Below, one piece after another: positions 38,398 to 45,108 of a stretch of 64,000 bases of DNA; within the stretch, counting starts at the first letter, position 1; every line of letters starts with the position of its first letter. Both the position numbers and the translations under genes were made by a program. The DNA is from JAPLNB01 sp964451955 (GTDB lineage Bacteria; Planctomycetota; Phycisphaerae; Tepidisphaerales; Tepidisphaeraceae). The stretch is taken from NCBI GenBank assembly GCA_964451955.1, contig CAYVKG010000001.1:1-64000 (forward strand), given 5' to 3'. A model generated the notes under the pieces. It was not told the origin of the DNA. It did no database searches and saw only the letters and a list, made by a program, of their open reading frames with translations.

Positions 38398-40968
38398 ATG
38401 CAAGGGTTCATTTCGCCGACGATTCGGACGTTTCAGGTCTTTCCGGATTTGCCGGAGGCGCTCTCGCCGTTGCTGGAACTGGCGAACAATCTGTGGTGGA
38501 CTTGGCAGCCAGATGCGGTCGAGTTGTTCTGGCGATTGGATCGGCACCTGTGGGACGAAGTGCATCACAATCCGGTCAAGCTTCTGGGTGTCATTGAACA
38601 AGCCAAGCTGCGTGCCGCGGCACAGGACGACGGATACCTGGCACACCTCAAACGGGTGCACGACGCGCTCAAAAAGCACATAGAAGAGCCCGGTTGGTTC
38701 CAGAAGTCGCACCCTGACAAGGCCAAACTCCTCGTGGCGTATTTCTCCGCGGAATTTGGACTGCATGAATCGTTGCCGATCTACTCGGGCGGCCTGGGGG
38801 TGCTGGCCGGAGATCATCTTAAGAGTGCCAGTGAGTTGGGGCTTCCGCTCGTGGGCGTGGGCTTGCTCTACCGAAACGGGTATTTTCAGCAGTACCTTTC
38901 GGCGGATGGATGGCAGCAGGAGGCGTACCCCGAGCTGGACTTCTACAACCTTCCGATTGAGCCGATGCGGTACAACGACGGTTCAGACGTCCATGTCAGG
39001 GTCGATTTGCCGGACAATGCCGTCTTCTGCAAAGTCTGGCGAGTGAAAGTTGGGCGCGTTCCACTCTATCTGCTGGACACCAACCTTCCGGAGAACGCGC
39101 CGGCCGATCGCGAAATCACCGCGCGCCTGTACGGCGGCGGGACCGAGATGCGCATCAAGCAGGAACTCGTGCTGGGCATCGGCGGCGTCCGCATGCTTGA
39201 CGCCCTGAACATCTCCCCCTCGATCTTCCACATGAACGAAGGGCATTCGGCGTTTCTGGCGATGGAGCGCATTCGCGTCATGCTCGAGAACAATCTGATG
39301 ACGTTTGATGAGGCTCGCCAGCAGGTGATGAGCACGAACGTCTTCACGACCCACACGCCGGTCCCGGCGGGCATCGACATGTTCCCGCCGGATCTCGTCC
39401 TGAAGTACTTCAAAAACTATATTCCCTCATTGCGTCTTGACGAGGAAGGATTCCTGGCGCTCGGACGAGAGAACGTCGCCGACCGCAAGCAAGGTTTCTC
39501 CATGGCGGTCGCCGCCATTCGTCTGGCCGACAAGGTCAACGCCGTCAGTCTGCTGCACGAGGATGTGTCGCGCAAGATGTGGCATAATCTTTGGCCGTCG
39601 GTGCCGCCTGAGGAAGTTCCGATCACGCACGTCACCAACGGAATTCACGTGCGCTCGTGGCTGTCTCCCGACATCAATTTCGTGCTCGAACGCTATCTGT
39701 CGAGCCGCTGGACGACCTCGCCGGCCGACCAGAGCGTCTGGGAAGGCGTGATGCAGATCCCGGATGAGGAACTCTGGCGTGCGCACGAGCGCCGCCGAGA
39801 GCGACTCGTTGCCTGGGCTAGGCAGCAGCTCAAGGAAAGCCTCATTCGCCGTGGTGCCTCGTATGACGATGTTGCGACGGCCGATGAAGTCCTTGATCCG
39901 GAAGCGCTGACACTTGGGTTTGCCAGGCGGTTTGCCACTTACAAGCGAGGCGCGCTGATTCTACGGGATCCGGATCGTCTTCGTCGCCTCTTGGAGGATT
40001 CGAAACGCCCCGTGCAGATCATCTTCGCCGGGAAAGCGCATCCGGCTGACACCGAAGGCAAGGAACTCATCCGCACGATCGTCAATTTCTCACGGCATCC
40101 GAGTGTGCGCCGTCGGATCATCTTTCTCGAGAACTACGACATCAACGTGGCTCGCTACCTTGTGCAGGGCGTAGACGTTTGGATGAATACTCCTCGCCGC
40201 CCGTACGAAGCGTCGGGCACCAGCGGCATGAAGGCTGCCGCCAACGGAGTTCTGAATTGCTCCATTCTGGATGGCTGGTGGGTGGAAGGCTATGCTTCCG
40301 ATCTTGGCTGGGCGATCGGTCGGGGAGAAAGCTACTCCGACGGAAACCTCCAGGATCAAATCGAGAGCCAGGCACTGTACGACCTGCTCGAGAAGCAAAT
40401 CATCCCTCTCTTTTATGACCGCGGGCTGGACAACATCCCCAGGCAATGGATCTATCGAATGAAGCAGTGCTTGCGGCAACTGGTTCCGGTCTTCAACACC
40501 AATCGGATGGTCCGCGAATATGCCGAAAATCTCTACATCCCATCGCTCGACCGTGGCGAGGTTCTTGCGGCGGATGGCCTGAAGCGATCGGTTGAGCTGG
40601 CGCGAGCGAAAGACCGTCTGCGGCAGCGTTGGGGGGCCATCAAGATTGTCGGTGTGCATGCAAGCGGCAACGGTCACTACAAGGTCGGCCAGGAACTGCA
40701 GGTCGAGGCGCTGGTGGACCTTCCCGATCTCGATCCGAAAGAAATATCGGTTCAACTCTATGCAGGACCGGTCAATGCCTTCGGCGCATTCGAGGGCGCG
40801 CAGCCTCTGAATATGGAGCACGTGCGGGAAATGGGCCCGAACCGCCACTTGTTCTCGGGGCGCCTTTCCTGCACCAGCAGTGGCCGGCACGGATTCGCAG
40901 TGCGAATCGTCCCGCGGCTGGCCGACATGGCAACGCCTTTCGAACCAGGACTGATTCTCTGGAACTAA
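38398..40968 (+). CDS. glgP: Alpha-glucan (glycogen/maltodextrin) phosphorylase
   Basis: This 856-residue enzyme cleaves alpha-1,4-glucan with phosphate to give glucose-1-phosphate. It is of the shorter alpha-glucan phosphorylase type (TIGR02094) with the DUF3417-like N-terminus. Visible motifs are LANNLWWTW near the start, YFSAEFGLHESLPIYSGGLG, HMNEGHSAF, FTTHTPVPAG, and EASGTSGMKAAANG with the PLP-binding Lys612. The ATG at 38398 was chosen because AAGGTGG lies 5 bases upstream; an in-frame TTG 18 bases before lacks such a site. A strong terminator follows at 40996, so it is likely monocistronic. Its product could feed the phosphohexomutase and GalU-like enzyme encoded near 58-60 kb. Confidence 0.94.
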   Translation: MQGFISPTIRTFQVFPDLPEALSPLLELANNLWWTWQPDAVELFWRLDRHLWDEVHHNPVKLLGVIEQAKLRAAAQDDGYLAHLKRVHDALKKHIEEPGWFQKSHPDKAKLLVAYFSAEFGLHESLPIYSGGLGVLAGDHLKSASELGLPLVGVGLLYRNGYFQQYLSADGWQQEAYPELDFYNLPIEPMRYNDGSDVHVRVDLPDNAVFCKVWRVKVGRVPLYLLDTNLPENAPADREITARLYGGGTEMRIKQELVLGIGGVRMLDALNISPSIFHMNEGHSAFLAMERIRVMLENNLMTFDEARQQVMSTNVFTTHTPVPAGIDMFPPDLVLKYFKNYIPSLRLDEEGFLALGRENVADRKQGFSMAVAAIRLADKVNAVSLLHEDVSRKMWHNLWPSVPPEEVPITHVTNGIHVRSWLSPDINFVLERYLSSRWTTSPADQSVWEGVMQIPDEELWRAHERRRERLVAWARQQLKESLIRRGASYDDVATADEVLDPEALTLGFARRFATYKRGALILRDPDRLRRLLEDSKRPVQIIFAGKAHPADTEGKELIRTIVNFSRHPSVRRRIIFLENYDINVARYLVQGVDVWMNTPRRPYEASGTSGMKAAANGVLNCSILDGWWVEGYASDLGWAIGRGESYSDGNLQDQIESQALYDLLEKQIIPLFYDRGLDNIPRQWIYRMKQCLRQLVPVFNTNRMVREYAENLYIPSLDRGEVLAADGLKRSVELARAKDRLRQRWGAIKIVGVHASGNGHYKVGQELQVEALVDLPDLDPKEISVQLYAGPVNAFGAFEGAQPLNMEHVREMGPNRHLFSGRLSCTSSGRHGFAVRIVPRLADMATPFEPGLILWN

Positions 40969-40995
40969 CCATCGCAAAACCAAGCTACGGAGACT

Positions 40996-41030
40996 GGAGA
41001 GGCGACGGAAGGGTCGCCTCTCCTTCTTTT
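40996..41030 (+). terminator. Intrinsic terminator after alpha-glucan phosphorylase
   Basis: An 11-bp perfect stem GGAGAGGCGAC (40996-41006) / GTCGCCTCTCC (41013-41023) with a 6-base loop is followed by TTCTTTT. It lies 28 bases after the glgP stop. Confidence 0.9.
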
Positions 41031-41134
41031 GCCGGCTTCGAGGTCTTGCCGAGTTGCCCTCCGATCCACGCGACGCTGTGGCTGTGCCCAAGCCGCCATT
41101 GAGCCTCTGCAACCCGTTGCTCACCTGTCCGGCG

Positions 41135-41163
41135 TTGCAGTTCCTGGCCGGCGCGCTTAGAAT
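41135..41163 (+). promoter_or_regulatory. Sigma70-type promoter for the small lipoprotein gene
   Basis: TTGCAG (41135-41140) and TAGAAT (41158-41163) are separated by 17 bases. Transcription would start near 41170, inside the inverted repeat that follows, giving a leader of about 58 bases. Confidence 0.55.
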
Positions 41164-41188
41164 CGACCACCACAATCCACGGTGGTCG
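41164..41188 (+). repeat. Perfect inverted repeat at the predicted transcription start
   Basis: CGACCACC (41164-41171) and GGTGGTCG (41181-41188) form 8-bp arms around 9 bases, directly after the -10 element. This could be an operator or a 5'-end RNA hairpin. No poly-T follows, so it is not a terminator. Confidence 0.6.
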
Positions 41189-41227
41189 TGGGACGTTGGT
41201 GGACGAGGGGGAGACCGGGAGTGACGC

Positions 41228-41626
41228 ATGATGAGGCGCATCTTTGTTTGGAGCGTGATTGCGGCGATGGCGATCGTGCTCCCCGGGTGTGGAAAGGCGA
41301 CGCATGAGTCCCTGACGAAGGACACCGTGAGTCAGATGAAGAAGGTCGTCGAGATTCTTAAAGGAGTTAAGGACGAGGCGAGCGCCAAGGCGGCGGCATC
41401 GAAGATCGAGGCTATTGGCAAGGCGATCCGAACAATCAAGACGCAGGCCGAGGAGTTGGGGAAGCCGACCAGGGAGCTAGAGGCGCAATTGCAGGATAAA
41501 TACGCCGAGGAATTGAGATCGGTCACCATGGAGATGGGCCGAGAGGTGATGCGCATCCAGATGGATCCGAAGCTGCGCGGGCCGATGCGGGAAGGTATGA
41601 TGGCGTTGGAGAAAGCCGCGAAGTAG
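41228..41626 (+). CDS. Small lipoprotein with coiled-coil character
   Basis: This 132-residue protein has a signal ending in VLPGC (Cys21), a good lipobox. The mature part is a charged, helical, Lys/Glu/Ala-rich sequence with heptad-like spacing, likely a coiled coil anchored to a membrane. I do not recognise a family. The start is set by GGGAG 7 bases upstream of ATG 41228; a second ATG follows at once. It has its own promoter at 41135 and no obvious operon partner. Confidence 0.72.
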   Translation: MMRRIFVWSVIAAMAIVLPGCGKATHESLTKDTVSQMKKVVEILKGVKDEASAKAAASKIEAIGKAIRTIKTQAEELGKPTRELEAQLQDKYAEELRSVTMEMGREVMRIQMDPKLRGPMREGMMALEKAAK

Positions 41627-41968
41627 CGAAGAGAGCGTACCGGGCGGCCGGATAGAACTCGAGCCTGACAGTATACGAATGATCCGTTTGTCCTGTGCGG
41701 ACGGCGGCTCATGGAGGCACGCGCCGAGCGTTGCCGCCCGATCTTCCGGGATTGACGCTAGGTGCATTTGTGGGGGGTTCGTTGAGCGGCGGCATGGCGA
41801 CTGCTCAGGTTTGGCACTCGGACCCGTCCCTCATCGGCTTCATTGAGCCGCCAGTGCATTTGCGACAGCGGTTGGGGTCCGAGTTTCCTGGGGCGGATCG
41901 CTGGACCGGTTTGTGATTGGTCTGGCGCGAGGGGCGTGAATCGCCATTAATTGGCCGTTGATCACTGT
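41627..41968. other. Intergenic stretch without recognisable gene
   Basis: These 342 bases carry no convincing gene. A 73-codon open frame (41695-41916) starts GTG, has no clear ribosome-binding site and encodes a low-complexity Gly/Pro/Ala sequence. I see no strong terminator after the lipoprotein gene. The promoter of the ABC gene lies at the right end. Confidence 0.6.
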
Positions 41969-41996
41969 TTGACTGAAGTTGGGCGGTCTGTATACT
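41969..41996 (+). promoter_or_regulatory. Sigma70-type promoter for the MalK-type ATPase gene
   Basis: TTGACT (41969-41974) and TATACT (41991-41996) are 16 bases apart and match the consensus closely. The start would be near 42003, about 37 bases before the ATG at 42040. Confidence 0.68.
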
Positions 41997-42004
41997 CCTT
42001 AGCT

Positions 42005-42021
42005 CGGGCAAAGGTTGCCCG
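42005..42021 (+). repeat. 5'-terminal hairpin in the ATPase leader
   Basis: CGGGCAA (42005-42011) and TTGCCCG (42015-42021) form a perfect 7-bp stem with a 3-base loop, starting within a few bases of the predicted transcript start. It could stabilise the message or be an operator; no poly-T follows. Confidence 0.6.
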
Positions 42022-42039
42022 GAGTTGGGACGATCGCCC

Positions 42040-43251
42040 ATGGCACAAGTTGATCTTGAGAAGGTGACGAAGATCTTCCCAGGTGGTGTCAAAGCCGTGG
42101 ACCGTGTGGACTTAACGATCCGGGACCGGGAATTTGTGGTATTGGTGGGGCCTTCGGGGTGTGGCAAGAGCACGACGTTGCGAATGGTGGCGGGTTTGGA
42201 GGAGATTTCGGACGGGGTGATTCGGATTGGGCAGAATGTGGTGAACAATGTTCCTCCCAAGAATCGGAACATTGCAATGGTGTTCCAGAACTATGCATTG
42301 TACCCGCACATGACGGTGTACAAGAAGATGCCGAAGAAGGAGATCCACGAGCGGGTGATGGAGGCGGCCAAGATCCTGGATCTGGAGCACCTGCTGGAGC
42401 GGAAGCCGAAGGCATTGTCCGGCGGCCAGAGGCAGCGAGTGGCGGTGGGGCGGGCGATTGTGAGGGAGCCGGCGGCGTTTCTGTTTGACGAACCGCTGTC
42501 GAATCTGGACGCGAAGTTGCGAGTGACGACGCGAGCGGAATTGAAGAGGTTGCATCATCGGCTGCAGACGACGACGATCTATGTGACACACGATCAGGAA
42601 GAGGCGATGACGCTTGGGGACCGGATCGTGGTGATGCGTGATGGCCGGATCCAGCAGGCGGATACCTCCCTGAGGACGTATAATAGTCCGGTGAATCGTT
42701 TTGTGGCCGGTTTCATTGGGATGCCGCCCATGAACTTTTTCGACGGTGCCGTGAAGTACTCGGACGGAGAGATGGTGTTTGAGGAAGGGAGACTGGCGAA
42801 CGTTCGAGTGGTTGGGGGGGGCGCGGCTGCAGAAGGCAGGCCGCGAAGCGACGAACCGAAGGTTCGGGTTGGGGAGTTGACGTTGCCGGGCAATGGATTC
42901 CGCCTGCCGGTGCCCCCGCACCTGAAGGGTGCGATGGGCGGCTGGGTTGGAAAGCATGTGGTTCTGGGCATACGCCCGGAGCATTTCCACCTGAAGGCGT
43001 CTGACGGGGAGTCGGCGCTGGTGGGGAATGTGAAGTTGAACGTCATAGAGCCATTGGGCAATGACATGGATTTGTATATGGAAACGCCCCTGCACGACCA
43101 CGTGGTTGCGCGGGTGGAGGCGCATGGAGGCCTCCAGGTTGGATCACAGGTTCCCGTGTACGTGGACCTGGGTAAGATCCACTTTTTCGAACCCGGAGAG
43201 ACCGGGATGAACCTGAGCCTTGTCAACGAGCCAGCCCATGCAATTGCTTAA
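42040..43251 (+). CDS. MalK/UgpC-type ABC transporter ATPase with internal deletion
   Basis: This 403-residue protein is the ATPase of a carbohydrate ABC importer family. Walker A GPSGCGKST is at 37-45, Q-loop Gln83, signature LSGGQ 126-130, Walker B FLFDE 147-151 and His184, and a TOBE/MalK-like regulatory domain with IRPEHFHL lies in the C-terminus. After MTVY (91-94) the sequence jumps to KKMPKKEI, whereas relatives have about ten more residues (ENMAFGLKLR-type) here, in the groove that contacts the permease coupling helix. No permease or binding-protein genes are adjacent, as is common when one ATPase serves several importers. It has its own promoter and terminator. The in-frame TTG at 42025 is an alternative start. 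Confidence 0.88.
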   Translation: MAQVDLEKVTKIFPGGVKAVDRVDLTIRDREFVVLVGPSGCGKSTTLRMVAGLEEISDGVIRIGQNVVNNVPPKNRNIAMVFQNYALYPHMTVYKKMPKKEIHERVMEAAKILDLEHLLERKPKALSGGQRQRVAVGRAIVREPAAFLFDEPLSNLDAKLRVTTRAELKRLHHRLQTTTIYVTHDQEEAMTLGDRIVVMRDGRIQQADTSLRTYNSPVNRFVAGFIGMPPMNFFDGAVKYSDGEMVFEEGRLANVRVVGGGAAAEGRPRSDEPKVRVGELTLPGNGFRLPVPPHLKGAMGGWVGKHVVLGIRPEHFHLKASDGESALVGNVKLNVIEPLGNDMDLYMETPLHDHVVARVEAHGGLQVGSQVPVYVDLGKIHFFEPGETGMNLSLVNEPAHAIA

Positions 43252-43348
43252 GCAACAGCATGGGATTGCCGTGGAGGCTGAGTGGCGCTTGTCCCGGGAA
43301 GGAGCCGGATGAGCGGTTGATCTCTCGTCCAGGTTCGTTCGAAACTGT

Positions 43349-43378
43349 GGGCCGCCGGCGAGGTGGCCCGTTTTGTTT
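43349..43378 (+). terminator. Intrinsic terminator after the ABC ATPase gene
   Basis: GGGCCGCC (43349-43356) pairs with GGTGGCCC (43362-43369), an 8-bp stem with one G-U pair and a 5-base loop, followed by GTTTTGTTT. Confidence 0.65.
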
Positions 43379-43404
43379 GGTGGTTTGCGCTTAACAATCG
43401 GTTG

Positions 43405-43448
43405 TTGTCAGTTGTCGATGACAAGTGAATAACAAGTGAATAGAGAGG
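43405..43448 (+). promoter_or_regulatory. nusA leader: dyad plus 11-bp tandem repeat and ribosome-binding site
   Basis: TTGTCA (43405-43410) and TGACAA (43419-43424) form a 6-bp dyad. It runs into two adjacent copies of ACAAGTGAATA (43421-43431 and 43432-43442), followed by AGAGGAA just before ATG 43453. I could not find a convincing -35/-10 pair here. The arrangement could be a binding site, possibly for autoregulation of the nusA operon, but that is inference. Confidence 0.45.
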
Positions 43449-43452
43449 AACT

Positions 43453-44985
43453 ATGCCAAATCATGAACTATTGAGAATCGTGGATGGAATTGCCCGCGAC
43501 AAGAACATTGAGCGGGACCAGATTTATACGGATATCGAGCAGTCAATTGCGTCGGCGTTGCGGAAGCAGTTCAACACGGAAGACGTTAGCGAGTTTGCCG
43601 TGAAGCTGGACCGGCAGTCGGGCGATCTCACCGCCACGCGGCAGGGGCAGCCGATACCGCTGAGCCTGCTGGGGCGTATTGCGGCCCAGACGGCGAAGCA
43701 GGTGATGATTCAGCTGATCCGTCAGGATGAGCGAGGGAGCATCTACGAGGAGTTCAAGGATCGCGTGGGCACGATCGTGACGGGGACGGTGGCGCGATTT
43801 GAGGGCGGGGCGATGATTGTGACGTTGGGCCGGGTGGAGGGAATTATGCCGAAAAGCGAGCAGATTCCCGGCGAGAACCACCAGGTTGGAGAGCGGGTTC
43901 AGGCGTTGATTCTGGAAGTTCGGGACACCCCAAGCGCCGTCAAGATCATCATGAGCCGGAGCCATCCCGAGCTGATTCGGCGACTGTTTGAGCGCGAAGT
44001 GCCTGAGGTTGGCGAGAAGACCATTGAGTTGAAGGCCCTGGCGCGGGAGCCTGGCCATCGGACGAAGATCGCGGTTTCTTCGATCGACAGCAAGGTTGAC
44101 GCGGTGGGGGCGTGTGTTGGAGTGCGCGGCAGCCGGATCAAGAATATCGTGGACGAATTGGGCGGCGAGAAGATAGACATCGTCAGGTGGAACGAGTCGT
44201 CGCAGATACTGATCAGCAACGCGCTGAAGCCGGCGGAAGTGGCGGAAGTGTCGCTGTGCTTCGAATTGGGACGGGCGACAGTGGTGGTGAATGAGGACCA
44301 GTTGAGCCTGGCGATCGGAAAACGCGGTCAGAACGTGAGGCTGGCGGCGAGGTTGACGGGTTGGGACATCGACATTCTCACGCCCGGTGAGTTCCAGGCA
44401 GGAGTGCAGAGGCTGGACCAGACGCTCAAGAGCGTCGAGGGGGTGCTTCAGGAGACAGTGGACAAGACGATCGCGCTGGGGCTGATCGATGTGCGCGATA
44501 TTGAGGAGGTGGGCATAGAGCCGTTGATCGAGGAACTGGGGCTCGACGAGGCGACGGCGGAGAAGGTAATCGAGAGGTGCTCGGCGGAAGCGAAAATCGT
44601 GGCGGTCGAGCAGGAGAAGAAGAAAGCCGCGGCGGCGTTGGCGAAGGCTGCGGCCGGCGAGGTCCGTGATGCGCAGGATGAAGCGGTGCTCAGGGCGCTG
44701 GGGTTGCGCGGAGGTGACGAGACAACGAAGGAGGAGGGGGTCTTGGAAGAAACCGGCGCGAGAATGCCCGGGCCGATGGAGAGCACGGATGGCGGCTCTC
44801 CGGAGACGACGGTGCACGGTGTGGTGGAGCATGGCGCTTCGGAGGAGTTGTCGCCGGAGGAGCAGGCGGTCCAGGGCACAGTGCCCGGGAGCGGTCGTGT
44901 GTCGGGGAACGAGGTGGATGATACCGCGGCGTTGGCGGAAGGACGCGAAGAGATGGGCCAGGCTGGCCGTGGAGACGGCAAGTGA
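43453..44985 (+). CDS. nusA: Transcription termination/antitermination factor NusA
   Basis: This 510-residue protein binds RNA polymerase and RNA to control pausing, termination and antitermination. The order is: N-terminal polymerase-binding domain (1-105), S1 domain (about 108-175), KH1 with GVRGSRIKNI, and KH2 with SLAIGKRGQNVRLAARLTGW. A helical helix-hairpin-helix-like region (about 345-385) is followed by an acidic, low-complexity tail of 100 residues. The usual upstream rimP is absent, and the gene opens the cluster after a terminator. It is followed by infB, ylxP and rbfA in the conserved order. The start is fixed by AGAGGAA. Confidence 0.96.
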   Translation: MPNHELLRIVDGIARDKNIERDQIYTDIEQSIASALRKQFNTEDVSEFAVKLDRQSGDLTATRQGQPIPLSLLGRIAAQTAKQVMIQLIRQDERGSIYEEFKDRVGTIVTGTVARFEGGAMIVTLGRVEGIMPKSEQIPGENHQVGERVQALILEVRDTPSAVKIIMSRSHPELIRRLFEREVPEVGEKTIELKALAREPGHRTKIAVSSIDSKVDAVGACVGVRGSRIKNIVDELGGEKIDIVRWNESSQILISNALKPAEVAEVSLCFELGRATVVVNEDQLSLAIGKRGQNVRLAARLTGWDIDILTPGEFQAGVQRLDQTLKSVEGVLQETVDKTIALGLIDVRDIEEVGIEPLIEELGLDEATAEKVIERCSAEAKIVAVEQEKKKAAAALAKAAAGEVRDAQDEAVLRALGLRGGDETTKEEGVLEETGARMPGPMESTDGGSPETTVHGVVEHGASEELSPEEQAVQGTVPGSGRVSGNEVDDTAALAEGREEMGQAGRGDGK

Positions 44986-45108
44986 TGAGGGCGCGGCCGG
45001 TCGTTGGCCGGTGCGCCGGCAAGGGTGTGTGAGTGGATCAAGCATGGCACCGGAAGTGCCGGTGGTCGGTAGGCGAAGTGAGAGCGAATGTTTTTATGGA
45101 GTGCTAAG

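Noticed and set aside
41695..41916. 73-codon frame in the gap before the ABC gene
   Set aside because: GTG start without a ribosome-binding site and a low-complexity product.
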